A DNA stretch of 48,059 nt, taken from NCBI RefSeq assembly GCF_014490485.1, contig NZ_JACTVA010000042.1:1-48059 (forward strand). The letters run 5' to 3'. Shown piece after piece: positions 9,131-17,046 of the stretch. Below the pieces are notes generated by a model. That model had not been told where the DNA came from. It saw nothing but the letters and a program-made list of their open reading frames with translations, and did not search any database. The translations under genes and the position numbers were made by a program. Origin of the DNA: Teichococcus aerophilus (GTDB lineage Bacteria; Pseudomonadota; Alphaproteobacteria; Acetobacterales; Acetobacteraceae). How positions within the stretch are numbered: the first letter of the stretch is position 1; each line of letters opens with the position of its first letter.

Positions 9131-9406
9131 CATGGCCCCAAGGGCAGCTCCGCGCCCTCTCGCGGCCTCCAGAGTATCTGCAAGATGGTAGGCCCACACC
9201 GCTCTTCCTTGCTCTGTGAGGTTCCGGCGGGTACCAAGCGCGCTCTCCAATCCATCCGTTTGGTCACGCACCTCCAGAACACTGGTCCGTCCAAGGTGGG
9301 CCTGTGTGGCCCGGTCAGCCTTATGCAGCCGCTCGGACAACAGGATGGACAGTCCCCGTCACTGCATGTACCGCCCTCCCCAGGCTCATCATGGACTGGC
9401 ACAGCA

Positions 9407-10132
9407 GTGAACGAAGCACTCTGCGAATGGGGGATGGCCGGCGTCACAGCCCTCCACAGCCGGGTCGCCGTGCTGGTAATCGTCGATGTCCTCTCCTTCT
9501 CCACCGCCGTCGATGTCGCTGTATCCCGGGGCGCCACGGTCCACCCCTTTCCTTTCAAGGAGATTGAGGCCGCCCAGCGCGCCGCCAGCCAACTCGGAGC
9601 GAAGCTGGCCCGGCCGAGAGCAGCTGCAGGCGGCCAGTTCAGCCTCTCGCCGGCCAGCCTTACCACCATACGCCCGGGCACCAGGCTGATTCTCCCCTCC
9701 CCCAATGGCTCCCGCCTCTCCTTCGCCGCTGCCCGCACGCCGAACCGGGTGCCGGTTCTGACCGGCTGCCTGCGCAACGCTTCTGCCGTGGCCCTGGCGG
9801 CCCGTGCGCTGGCTGGGGATCAGGCCATCGGCATCATCCCGGCAGGCGAGCTCTGGCCGGACGGGGGTCTCCGCCCGGCTATCGAGGACCAACTGGGCGC
9901 AGGGGCTATCCTGCACTATCTCGGCAGCGCCTGTTCCCCCGAAGCCCAGTTGGCCCGCGATGCCTACCGCGCAGCCGGAAGTGACCTCACCCGCATGGTT
10001 CGGCTTTCCGTCTCCGGGCGCGAACTGGTCGATGCCGGCTATTCCGGAGACGTCGACCTTGCTGTGGAGGAAGGTGTCAGCGACACCGCGCCGCTGATGG
10101 TGGATGGGGCCTATGGCCGTGGCCCGGGGTGA
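9407..10132 (+). CDS. 2-phosphosulfolactate phosphatase-like (ComB) protein, N-terminus possibly frameshifted
   Basis: About 241 residues with the ComB-family hallmark IVDVLSFSTAVDVAVSRGA near the N-terminus, then SPNGSRLSFAA, LTGCLRNASAVA and IPAGELWPDG, and a C-terminal region with AGYSGDVDLAVEEGV. Founding members are Mg-dependent phosphatases in coenzyme M synthesis, but bacterial relatives have unassigned roles. The coding frame here starts at GTG 9407. A second frame starting at ATG 9391 reads MDWHSSERSTLR just before CEWGMAGV begins in the ComB frame, which looks like one conserved N-terminus split by a small deletion near 9418-9422. The 276 bp upstream of it (9131-9406) hold no gene that I recognise. 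Confidence 0.7.
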   Translation: MNEALCEWGMAGVTALHSRVAVLVIVDVLSFSTAVDVAVSRGATVHPFPFKEIEAAQRAASQLGAKLARPRAAAGGQFSLSPASLTTIRPGTRLILPSPNGSRLSFAAARTPNRVPVLTGCLRNASAVALAARALAGDQAIGIIPAGELWPDGGLRPAIEDQLGAGAILHYLGSACSPEAQLARDAYRAAGSDLTRMVRLSVSGRELVDAGYSGDVDLAVEEGVSDTAPLMVDGAYGRGPG

Positions 10133-10213
10133 GATGACCCCGGCGACCGGTAAGAGGCCGAACAAGGCTCGTCAGCCACACGGTCAAGGCAAGCCTGCGT
10201 CGTCGCCATCCTG

Positions 10214-11098
10214 CTATCGCCGATGGAACATCCGTCCATCCAGCGCCAGGAGCCCGAGCAAGATCAGGGCCATGCCGACAGCCTGTGACATCGAGAGCCG
10301 CTCCCCCAGGAATACTACGCCCAACAGGATCGCGCTGGCCGGAATGAGCAGCGTGACCAGGGAGGTGTTCGTCGCCCCGGCTGTGGCGATCAGGCGGAAG
10401 AAGATGATGTAGGCAAAGGCCGTGGAGAGCAGCGCCAGGCCAGCCAGGGAGCCCCACACGGCGAGGCCCGGTTGGGCCAGCCGCCAGGGCTGGTCGATCA
10501 GCAGCACAAGCGGAAGCGCCATGGCCGTCGTGGCGGCGATCTGCCCGAAGGCGCTCACGGCAGGCACAATGCCCATCTGCTTGAAGCGCCGGCCATAGGT
10601 GTTGGCGAAGCCGTACGACAGTGCGGCCCCGAGACAGGCCAGGATTCCCCAGAGGGTGCCGCCTGATCCCCAGGACGGGCCGCCCAGCAGGACAGCAACT
10701 CCCATGATACCAAGGGCAACCGCCGCCAGCCGGTTCATGGACAGCGTCTCGTCCTCGGCCAGGAAGTGGGCGACCAGGATCGAGAAGACCGGGGTGGTGG
10801 CATTGAGGATGGAGGCCAGCCCGCTGCCGATGAAGGTTTGTCCCCAGAAGATCAGGGTGAAGGGAATCAGGCTGTTCAGCAGTCCCATACCGAGAAAGGC
10901 CCGCCATGGGGACGCGGCGGTTGGAATCGGGATGCCTCGCAGCCGGAGGTAGAGCCACAGGGCGCCGGCGGCGATGCCGACGCGCGCCAGCACCACGGTC
11001 AGCGGCGGCAGCTCCGACAGGGCGACCTTGGAAAAGAAGAACGACCCGCCCCAGAGGAGCGAGAGGAGGCCGAGGAGCCCCCATTCGGAGCAGCGCAT
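10214..11098 (-). CDS. DMT-family (EamA) drug/metabolite exporter
   Basis: A 294-residue membrane protein with ten predicted hydrophobic segments in two EamA repeats. The first repeat starts LLGLLSLLWGGSFFFSKVAL and the second includes ILACLGAALSYGFANTYGRR. RLIATAGATNTSLVTLLIP and FLGERLSMSQAVGMALILLG are the usual end of the second repeat. Such proteins export amino acids, metabolites or drugs. The start was set at ATG 11098, where the membrane segment begins; an in-frame ATG at 11131 would add 11 residues. A perfect GTGTC-A-GACAC palindrome at 11106-11116 lies just upstream of the chosen start. It is divergent from the Ada-like gene. Confidence 0.88.
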   Translation of the reverse strand: MRCSEWGLLGLLSLLWGGSFFFSKVALSELPPLTVVLARVGIAAGALWLYLRLRGIPIPTAASPWRAFLGMGLLNSLIPFTLIFWGQTFIGSGLASILNATTPVFSILVAHFLAEDETLSMNRLAAVALGIMGVAVLLGGPSWGSGGTLWGILACLGAALSYGFANTYGRRFKQMGIVPAVSAFGQIAATTAMALPLVLLIDQPWRLAQPGLAVWGSLAGLALLSTAFAYIIFFRLIATAGATNTSLVTLLIPASAILLGVVFLGERLSMSQAVGMALILLGLLALDGRMFHRR

Positions 11099-11105
11099 GG
11101 CGCGG

Positions 11106-11116
11106 GTGTCAGACAC
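11106..11116. promoter_or_regulatory. Short perfect palindrome between the divergent DMT and Ada-like genes
   Basis: GTGTC and GACAC surround a single A. It sits 8 bp before the preferred start of the exporter gene and about 110 bp before the Ada-like gene. It may be an operator, but its short length allows a chance occurrence. Confidence 0.25.
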
Positions 11117-11228
11117 TCGGCGGAACCTCATGGTGAACGATGCACTTACTTATAGATCGCGCATCGGAACGGTCCTGCCTCGCCGGAAGCGGACCTCGTC
11201 CTCTCGGCCTCCGCCATCCTGCTGTAGG

Positions 11229-11816
11229 ATGGCTGGCATGACGGCCGAAGCAGCGATCTGGGAAAGGGCCTGGGCTCAACGCGACCCCGCCTTCGACGGG
11301 GGGTTCTTCGTATGTGTCAGGACCACGGGCGTCTATTGCCGGTGCGTCTGCCCGGTGCGGCTGCCTTTCCGTCGCAATATCGAATTCCTGCCGAGCGCTG
11401 CCGCGGCCGAAGCGGCAGGCTTCCGGCCCTGCCTGCGGTGCCGGCCTGAGACGGCGCCGTTCTCCCCCGCCTGGAAAGGCACCCTGACCACAGTGGAGCG
11501 GGCATTCCGCCTGATCGTCGAGGAAGGCGCGCTGGATGGTGAAGGCGCCTCCGTCGAGAGCCTCTCCGCCCGTCTGGGCATGACGGCACGGCATCTGCGG
11601 CGGCTGTTCGTGCGGCATCTGGGAGCCACTCCGAACGCGGTCGCGAAGACCGCCCGGGTTCAGAGGGCCAAGCGCCTGCTGAGCGGGACGGACCTCACGA
11701 TGACCGAAATCGCCCTGCAGGCCGGCTTTGGAAGCCTGCGCCGCTTCAATGCCGTCTTTGCGGAGGTCTACCGCCGCCCTCCCGGCGCAATCAGACGGAA
11801 GCTGCGAGGTCCATAG
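11229..11816 (+). CDS. Ada-type methylation-sensing AraC regulator (AdaA-like)
   Basis: A 195-residue protein with an Ada N-terminal zinc domain followed by an AraC-type DNA-binding domain. The zinc/acceptor cysteines are C37, C41, C68 and C71 in GVYCRCVCPVR and GFRPCLRCRPE, the signature of proteins that accept a methyl group from DNA phosphotriesters and then activate repair genes. The helix-turn-helix region is LSARLGMTARHLRRLFVRHL and MTEIALQAGFGSLRRFNAVF. There is no O6-methylguanine methyltransferase or AlkA glycosylase domain, and none is encoded next door, so this is the sensor part alone. Start ATG 11229 was chosen because the zinc domain begins right after it. Confidence 0.88.
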   Translation: MAGMTAEAAIWERAWAQRDPAFDGGFFVCVRTTGVYCRCVCPVRLPFRRNIEFLPSAAAAEAAGFRPCLRCRPETAPFSPAWKGTLTTVERAFRLIVEEGALDGEGASVESLSARLGMTARHLRRLFVRHLGATPNAVAKTARVQRAKRLLSGTDLTMTEIALQAGFGSLRRFNAVFAEVYRRPPGAIRRKLRGP

Positions 11817-12390
11817 CTGTGGCTTGCAGAAAAGTGGCTGCAGTCCAAGACGAGGCAATCGCGGCGTCCACGCCATGCCGGTGGGCCGCCTGGAGGACGG
11901 GCTGGACCGCCACAGCCCAGGCCCTTTGGCGATGGAATCCAGGATCTCTGTCGGGGCAGTAGAGCATCAATCTGATACGCTCATGGAGCGTTCCTCTCGG
12001 TCCGCGGCGCCCGCCATCGGCGCGGTGGGCGAGCTTGTCGTGATCGTCGGCCGCCAGGCCGTTGCCTGATGCGCCCGCGCCACGAAAGCTGTGTCGACAT
12101 CGCATCACAGGGCATGCATGTCAGAGGATCATGCCGCATCTCGGGCATTTGCGAGCAGCCCACAGATGTCCGCCAAGAGGTCGACGATCCCTCTTGCGGG
12201 GGATCGCCCTCCAAGCCGGAGAAGGCCTTGGCCCGCCGGAGCGCTCGCAGCCGCGGTGTCTCGGCGCCGGACGGCCATCGACTTGATCCTGGCCTTCTGC
12301 GGGGGGGCGGCCACACACACCAGATGTCCCCGTGCGTCGGATCTGATTCGGCGTGGTCCGCCAAGGTGTGCGCGGGTTGGCTGCGCGGTG
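11817..12390. other. Gene-poor stretch, no recognisable gene
   Basis: 574 bp between the Ada-like gene and mazF. Both strands have only short, unconvincing reading frames with no family resemblance that I can name. The base composition is still GC-rich. It could be decayed coding sequence. Confidence 0.4.
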
Positions 12391-12723
12391 CTATCCGATC
12401 AACGCCCGCAGCTTGGCGCGTATCTCGGCGAGTTCAGTCGGACCGACCCTTCCCTTCCGGACGGCCTTACGGGCGCGCCAGTCCTGGCTCTTTACCTGAT
12501 CCGCCAGCACCACGCTGGGTGGCGTTCCCGACAGCGCCACCTCAAAGGGATAGCCCTTGATCCGCGTCGTCGTGGGACAGCAAATGACCATCCCCGCCCG
12601 GCCATTATAAGCAGCCGGGCTGATAACCACGGCAGGCCGGTGCCCCGCCTGCTCTCGTCCTGCCTGGGGATCGAACTGCAGCCAAATGATATCCCCCGCG
12701 TCCGGCACGTAGTCAGCTGGCAC
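12391..12723 (-). CDS. mazF: MazF/PemK-family endoribonuclease toxin
   Basis: A 110-residue toxin predicted to cleave mRNA at short sequence motifs. The N-terminal DAGDIIWLQFDPQAGREQAG and HRPAVVISPAAYN match the MazF/PemK barrel, and MVICCPTT plus VLADQVKSQDW are the typical later strands. The start is a GTG that shares one base with the stop of the antitoxin gene (TAGTG), so the two are translationally coupled. Reading frames further upstream in this frame overlap the antitoxin and were rejected. Confidence 0.92.
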   Translation of the reverse strand: MPADYVPDAGDIIWLQFDPQAGREQAGHRPAVVISPAAYNGRAGMVICCPTTTRIKGYPFEVALSGTPPSVVLADQVKSQDWRARKAVRKGRVGPTELAEIRAKLRALIG

Positions 12724-12965
12724 TACCAGGCCTCCTTGCCAACCGCTGGCCCCATATCCACGGCAACGTGCCTGTTCTCGTCGGTGATCTGAGCCACCAG
12801 ATCCTCGATGTCGTACTGCTCCGGCCGCAAGGCCTCGATGACAATGCGCCCCTGTTCCTCCCGCACGTCGACAGGCTGATCGAGCTGGACGCGCGCGGCT
12901 TCCAGGACCGATGCCGGAATCCGTACCGCGGCACTGTTCCCCCACTTCTTGACCATGGCCTTCAT
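12723..12965 (-). CDS. mazE: MazE-family antitoxin (AbrB/SpoVT fold)
   Basis: An 80-residue antitoxin. The N-terminal MVKKWGNSAAVRIPASVLEA is the MazE swapped-hairpin DNA-binding domain; the acidic C-terminal part (DIEDLVAQITDENRH) would bind and neutralise MazF. An AGGAGG Shine-Dalgarno sequence precedes the ATG at 12965. The promoter region carries a perfect palindrome at 12991-13019, the likely autorepression site. Confidence 0.93.
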   Translation of the reverse strand: MKAMVKKWGNSAAVRIPASVLEAARVQLDQPVDVREEQGRIVIEALRPEQYDIEDLVAQITDENRHVAVDMGPAVGKEAW

Positions 12966-12990
12966 GACAACCTCCTCATCCTAGTTTCCG

Positions 12991-13019
12991 GCATAGTATC
13001 TACTATGTAGATACTATGC
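12991..13019. promoter_or_regulatory. Perfect palindromic operator of mazEF
   Basis: Arms GCATAGTATCTAC (12991-13003) and GTAGATACTATGC (13007-13019) are exact reverse complements around TAT. The centre lies about 40 bp upstream of the mazE start. Its AT-rich core contrasts with the GC-rich surroundings. MazE/MazEF complexes are known to repress their own promoter at palindromes; binding here is inferred. Confidence 0.75.
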
Positions 13020-13686
13020 TAGTTGTTCTTCCACCCCACCACACTGCGGCCTTTCTGGCCGGGCTGCAGGCTGTTGGGATCTGGCAGCTAGATCCTGCTC
13101 CGGCTTTTCCAGCTCGCCTGCCCAGCCCAAGGCCTTTCTTATGTAGGAATGCCCCACTCCGTCTGCCGGTAGCCAACTACCCAGCCCTACTCTTGGGATC
13201 GCGTCCGGGGCTCTGCCAACTGGGCCTCATCGGTCAAACCAGCCAGCATCGCTGTGACCTGGCCCGCCGTCTTACCAAGGTTCAGATCCACGTTCTTCAC
13301 GGATTGGCTGTGCCTCAAGATGAGGCTGACGCTAAAGCGCTGACCGGGAAGCGGCTGCTCACTCTCAATTGCCAGCTCCAAGCCGGCATATCCGACGTGT
13401 CCAGGTTACCGGCCGCGCTTTCCGGCGCGGCCGGTAAACCCCTTCGCCGCCTCGTATACCTGGGGGAAAGGCGGCGCCAGGAACGCCGAGGGGGCGGCGC
13501 TAGCCAGAGCTTAGCAATAATTCATTGTCGGAGCCATTGCTGCGTTCCTGCAATGCCGATGACAAGCCGACATCTCGGCTGCAGCAACGGACAAGAATGA
13601 GATGGCGATACTCGGCGACGGCTTGATGGCTGCGAAGCCCGGCCAGCCACCCGGTGCTCAGGAATGGATGAGTCGGCTGGGCATTG
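13020..13686. other. Gene-poor stretch upstream of mazEF
   Basis: 667 bp without a gene that I can name. A minus-strand frame at 13187-13381 (64 codons, TTG start, beginning MELAIESEQPLPGQRF) has protein-like composition but no Shine-Dalgarno sequence and no known family. A strong hairpin at 13406-13437 lies just upstream of it. Confidence 0.4.
13406..13437. repeat. 13-bp perfect inverted repeat (GC-rich hairpin)
   Basis: TTACCGGCCGCGC (13406-13418) and GCGCGGCCGGTAA (13425-13437) pair perfectly around the loop TTTCCG. No T-run follows on either strand, so it is not a classic terminator. It could be a mobile-element end, a recombination site or a decayed terminator. Confidence 0.6.
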
Positions 13687-13968
13687 TCACGTTGTTTGAT
13701 GACCAGGCGAGTTTGAGCGCATGGTGGGGCTTGCGTGACCCCACACCGTCGTCTGGGCACACGTCTCCTGCTGCCAGACCCGGAACGCCTTGTTGCGCGA
13801 ACGGCGATACTGATCAACCATCATCAAGTGCCGCCGTGGACGGAAGTGGCCATGGATCATCGCGTGCGCTGAGAGGAAGCGCTGTGCCTGCTAGGGTGAC
13901 TTGAAACGCTGCATCTGGCGTTCTCGACGTCGCGTCGGCCGGTGGGCATTCTTGGCACGCGCGCTCGG
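13687..13968 (-). pseudogene. IS6-family transposase, C-terminal remnant
   Basis: Read on the minus strand, the sequence gives AKNAHRPTRRRERQMQRFKS, then a stop, then QAQRFLSAHAMIHGHFRPRR and KAFRVWQQETCA. This is the C-terminal end of IS6-type DDE transposases, including the NxHxPTRRRER block near the last catalytic Glu. One in-frame TAG interrupts it where the family has SPGQAQRF. The N-terminal two thirds are missing and the homology fades next to the repeat at 14006. The remnant marks the left edge of the cassette region. Confidence 0.7.
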
Positions 13969-14005
13969 TATTCACAGAACCGAAAACCGAACGCGCCAGC
14001 ACGCG

Positions 14006-14060
14006 CTGGGCCACGCGCCCGACGAAGATGATCACTATGTCTACGCCATGGCGCTCTAAC
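14006..14060 (+). repeat. Cassette-bounding repeat, copy 1 (partial)
   Basis: Matches the right half of the repeats at 16683, 18852 and 20505: the shared core is CGCCCGACGAAGATGATCAC followed by TATGTCTACGC and GCGCTCTAAC. A short stem GGGC/GCCC precedes the core, as in the other copies. The left half is absent, apparently replaced by the IS6-family remnant. Confidence 0.65.
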
Positions 14061-14101
14061 GCCGCACAACGCGACAATCCGGACCAACTTGCCTCGCTTT
14101 T

Positions 14102-15271
14102 TCACATTATGTGTCCTGCGCCAGCGGGGCGCCCCATGCACAGCGATGACCAGGCAGCACCAACAAGCAGGGCAATACCTGCCCACGACAACCCGTCTGC
14201 TCCGGCGGTTTCGAGAATGAAACCGCCCATGACGGCTCCGCCGAAAATGGCGATGTTCCATGCCGTGACGATCATCGCCTGGGCCACGTCGGCCGCAGGA
14301 CCGGCAGCACGCGCCGATGCGGCCTGAAATAGCGCCGCCGACCCGCCAAAAGCCAGTCCCCAGATAAGTGCGGCGCCGTAGATCGCCAACGGTGCCCCGG
14401 TCATCACCGCAAGTATCAAGACGGCCACAAGAAACAGGCCGATGCCGGTGAAGGTCAATGGTCGCAGCCATTTGTCGATCAACACGCCCGTCAGCCCGAT
14501 ACTGACAAGTGCGGAACCCCCGAAAACCAGAAGGACAGTGTCGATCTGGCCCGTCATGCGATGGCTGGCCAGAAGTGGCGCGATGTAGGTGTAGAGGAGG
14601 TTATGGGCCAGGACGAAGCAGAGCGTCACCGCCAGCACCGGGCGTACGCCCGGAACCACAAAGACCTGGGCCAAGGAAGGGCGCTGCGTTTCAGGCTCGC
14701 CGGCGAAATCCGGCACCTTCGCGATGATCCATCCAGCGAGCAGCAACGCGATCACGCTGAGCAATCCGAAGGTCAGTCGCCAACCGGCGAGGTTGCCGAT
14801 AAATGTGCCGGCCGGGATGCCGATGGAGAGCGCCAACGGCGTCCCCGCCATCGCAATGGCCATGGCCCGACCAGCGAGGCTGGGCGGTGCCATGCGAACG
14901 GCATAGCCAGCCAGCAACGCCCACAGCAGGCCGGCCGATACACCGCCGACGAAACGTGCCGCCATCGCGACGATAAAACTCGTCGTCAGGGCCGTAATCA
15001 GATTGGCGATAGCGAAACCGATGATGGCGCCGAGCAGGAGTGGTCGTCTGCGCCAGCTTCGCGTTGCTGCCGTCAGGGGGATCGCTGCGATCAGCGATCC
15101 CAGCGCATAGATGCTGATCCATTGTCCCGCCATGGCCTCGCTCACCCACAGCGAGACCCCGATCTGCGGGAGCAAACCGGCAGGCAGGGCTTCAGTCAGG
15201 ATGGTGACGAAACCGGCAGCCGCCAGTGCACATAGCCCCGCTACCGGCAGCCGTTCGACCCGGCACGTCAC
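14102..15271 (-). CDS. MFS transporter, DHA1-type (sugar/drug efflux-like)
   Basis: A 389-residue major facilitator with about twelve hydrophobic segments. The loop 2-3 motif is seen in ATRSWRRRPLLLGAIIGF, and the motif-C-like GTPLALSIGIPAGTFIGNL in the fifth segment indicates a proton antiporter of the AraJ/chloramphenicol-efflux kind. The start is GTG 15271, overlapping the stop of the upstream monooxygenase gene (GTGA), so the two form a coupled operon divergent from a LysR gene. The substrate is unknown. Confidence 0.88.
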   Translation of the reverse strand: MTCRVERLPVAGLCALAAAGFVTILTEALPAGLLPQIGVSLWVSEAMAGQWISIYALGSLIAAIPLTAATRSWRRRPLLLGAIIGFAIANLITALTTSFIVAMAARFVGGVSAGLLWALLAGYAVRMAPPSLAGRAMAIAMAGTPLALSIGIPAGTFIGNLAGWRLTFGLLSVIALLLAGWIIAKVPDFAGEPETQRPSLAQVFVVPGVRPVLAVTLCFVLAHNLLYTYIAPLLASHRMTGQIDTVLLVFGGSALVSIGLTGVLIDKWLRPLTFTGIGLFLVAVLILAVMTGAPLAIYGAALIWGLAFGGSAALFQAASARAAGPAADVAQAMIVTAWNIAIFGGAVMGGFILETAGADGLSWAGIALLVGAAWSSLCMGRPAGAGHIM

Positions 15272-15606
15272 GCTGAGGCCTTCGGCAGCACCAGGTCACC
15301 AACGGTGTAGGTGTGAAACTCGCTCGACGAGACGGTGTCGAGCTTGCGGAACTTCTCGAGGAATACCGGATCGGAAAAGAAAATCTCGACGTCGCCGGGG
15401 TCGGAGATCGCCTCGATATTCACGACCGTCAGCCCATCCGTACTCTTGGCGAGGTTGCTCCACAGAAAGCCCGGCTTCCGCTCGGCGACATAGTGGACGA
15501 CATCCTGGATCAACCTGAAAGCTTCGTCCTGCTGGCCAGAGTGAACGTGGATCACGTTAACGATGAAAGTCGTCGGGGTGGGCTGGGTCGTGAAGGTGGG
15601 GTTCAT
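15268..15606 (-). CDS. Antibiotic biosynthesis monooxygenase-like (ABM) protein
   Basis: A 112-residue small protein of the dimeric alpha-beta barrel fold. FIVNVIHVHSGQQDEAFRLI and the KPGFLWSNLAKSTDGLTVVN block are typical of ABM/YgiN-type quinol or small aromatic monooxygenases. ATG 15606 has AAGGAG eight bases upstream. It is the first gene of a two-gene operon with the MFS exporter, so an oxidised or toxic aromatic may be the shared substrate. Enzymatic activity cannot be judged from this length alone. Confidence 0.82.
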   Translation of the reverse strand: MNPTFTTQPTPTTFIVNVIHVHSGQQDEAFRLIQDVVHYVAERKPGFLWSNLAKSTDGLTVVNIEAISDPGDVEIFFSDPVFLEKFRKLDTVSSSEFHTYTVGDLVLPKASA

Positions 15607-15683
15607 GTTCGTCTCCTTGGTTTCGTAAAGCCAAGGGATAGCGGTCGGCTTGTCCCGGAAAAATGGGCCAGTGTTCCGGTGAC

Positions 15684-15703
15684 TACAGAATAATATTTCT
15701 GTA
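15684..15703. promoter_or_regulatory. Palindrome in the divergent promoter of monooxygenase-MFS and LysR
   Basis: TACAGAA (15684-15690) and TTCTGTA (15697-15703) are perfect arms with an AT-rich 6-bp spacer. It contains the T-N11-A form expected of LysR operators and sits 11 bp before the LysR ATG, so it may serve autorepression and control of the divergent operon. Confidence 0.6.
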
Positions 15704-15714
15704 AAAATCAAGGC

Positions 15715-16602
15715 ATGGACAAACTCACGGCGTTCGACGCCTTCGTGCAATCGGCTGAAACCGGCAGCTTCGTGGCGGCTGGCCGCAAGCTCGGCCTTTC
15801 CGCCTCTGCGGTTGGCAAGGCTGTGGTCCGACTGGAACAACGGCTGGATGTGCGCCTGTTCCATCGCAACACGCGCAACATGACCCTGACAGAAGAAGGG
15901 CGGCTGTTCCTCGAACGCTGCCGCCGCATCTTCGAGGAGGTGGAGGCAGCGGAAGCCGAGCTTGCCCGATCCAATCGGACGCCGAGAGGGCGGCTGCGGA
16001 TCAGTCTGCCGCTGGTCGGCATGCTGCTGACACCGGTGATGGCCAAGTTCATGCGCGCCTGGCCAGAGGTGCAACTCGACCTGGATTTCAGCGATCAGCT
16101 GGTGGACGTGGTGGAGGAAGGGCTCGATGCTGTCATTCGCACCGGGCAACCATCGGACAGCCGGTTGATGAGCCGCAATGTCGGTCGGTTCAAACTGAAG
16201 ATCGTCGCCTCACCCGACTATCTGACGCGATGCGGAGTGCCGGAAACCCCTGACCACCTGGCGCAGCATCAGTGTCTTCACCAACGCTCTCCCAGCACCG
16301 GCAAGATCCGACCTTGGCCGTTTGCTCGCGGGGAACGACAGGCGAAGATTGTCCTGCCCGAACGGATGAGCGCGACGGCGGTCGATCCTCTGATAGAGTT
16401 GGCGATTGAGGGGCTGGGCATTGCCTGTCTGCCGCCCTTTGCGATCCGTGGCGAGATCGCTGACGGCCGTCTCGTATCCATCCTGGACGAGTGGGTTACC
16501 GAGACCGATCAGTTCAACGTGCTCTGGCCGGCCAGCCGCCAGATCACGCCCAAACTGAGGGCATTCGTCAACTTCATGGCCGAGCATCTGCAGCCGCAAT
16601 AG
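15715..16602 (+). CDS. LysR-family transcriptional regulator
   Basis: A 295-residue regulator. The N-terminal winged helix is FVQSAETGSFVAAGRKLGLS, then VGKAVVRLEQRLDVRLFHR, the LysR signature. A substrate-binding domain follows, with VRTGQ-like IRTGQPSDSRLMSRN and a C-terminal WPASRQITPKLRAFVNF of the CrgA/AaeR-like subgroup. It is divergent from the monooxygenase-MFS pair and probably responds to the compound they process. The repeat at 16683 begins 80 bp after its stop. Confidence 0.93.
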   Translation: MDKLTAFDAFVQSAETGSFVAAGRKLGLSASAVGKAVVRLEQRLDVRLFHRNTRNMTLTEEGRLFLERCRRIFEEVEAAEAELARSNRTPRGRLRISLPLVGMLLTPVMAKFMRAWPEVQLDLDFSDQLVDVVEEGLDAVIRTGQPSDSRLMSRNVGRFKLKIVASPDYLTRCGVPETPDHLAQHQCLHQRSPSTGKIRPWPFARGERQAKIVLPERMSATAVDPLIELAIEGLGIACLPPFAIRGEIADGRLVSILDEWVTETDQFNVLWPASRQITPKLRAFVNFMAEHLQPQ

Positions 16603-16682
16603 GCATCGTATATCGCGCCGGTTCGTCCCGTTCCCGCTGTCATGGTGGCGGGCGGAGCGGCGGCGGCTTGACGCGCGGTACG

Positions 16683-16790
16683 GAAATCGGCGGCGTTTGC
16701 GTAGCGATCGCGTCACAGCGAATAAACCGAGAGACTGGCGGGCCGCGCCCGATGATGATGAGCACTATGTCTACGCTATAGCCCTCTAAC
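16683..16790 (+). repeat. Cassette-bounding repeat, copy 2
   Basis: 108 bp beginning GAAATCGGCGGCGTTTGCGT and ending GCCCTCTAAC. It shares with copies 3 and 4 the block CGGCG(T)TTGCGTAGC, a GGGC-N3-GCCC stem, GATGATGATGAGCACTATG and CTACGCTATAGCCCTCTAA. It lies just after the plus-strand LysR gene. No function is known to me. Confidence 0.75.
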
Positions 16791-17046
16791 GTCGCCCTTA
16801 ACTGATAGTTGGTTGCTGGATCAGCGCCGGTCGTCACAGACTTTCGCCCGCTATGACTTCGGGGCGGCGCGTGATCGAGGTGAGGTGGCTTGCGCCACAC
16901 CAGGGCTCGGCGCTGGTGGTGCCGCATTGACCCGGCAGACCATATGCGAATCAGATGGACTGACACCATATTCAAGCATCGAGACTAGGAACATAATTGC
17001 AACAACCCACTGAGTTGCGCCCACCTTTAGTGTTTAGGCCCATGGA
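16791..17046. other. Non-coding stretch after repeat copy 2
   Basis: 256 bp between the repeat and the end of the convergent-side SDR gene. No gene or clear signal seen. Together with the repeat it makes a 444-bp gene-free gap. Confidence 0.4.

Noticed and set aside
13016-13600. Plus-strand reading frame of 194 codons upstream of mazEF
   Set aside because: It begins inside the mazEF palindrome, runs through the GC hairpin and has no family signal or ribosome-binding site.
16640-16975. Minus-strand frame across repeat copy 2 reading LEGYSVDIVLIIIGRG, echoed in copy 1 as VDIVIIFVGR
   Set aside because: The similarity comes from the repeat DNA. Copy 4 has stops and shifts in this frame, so it is not a conserved protein.
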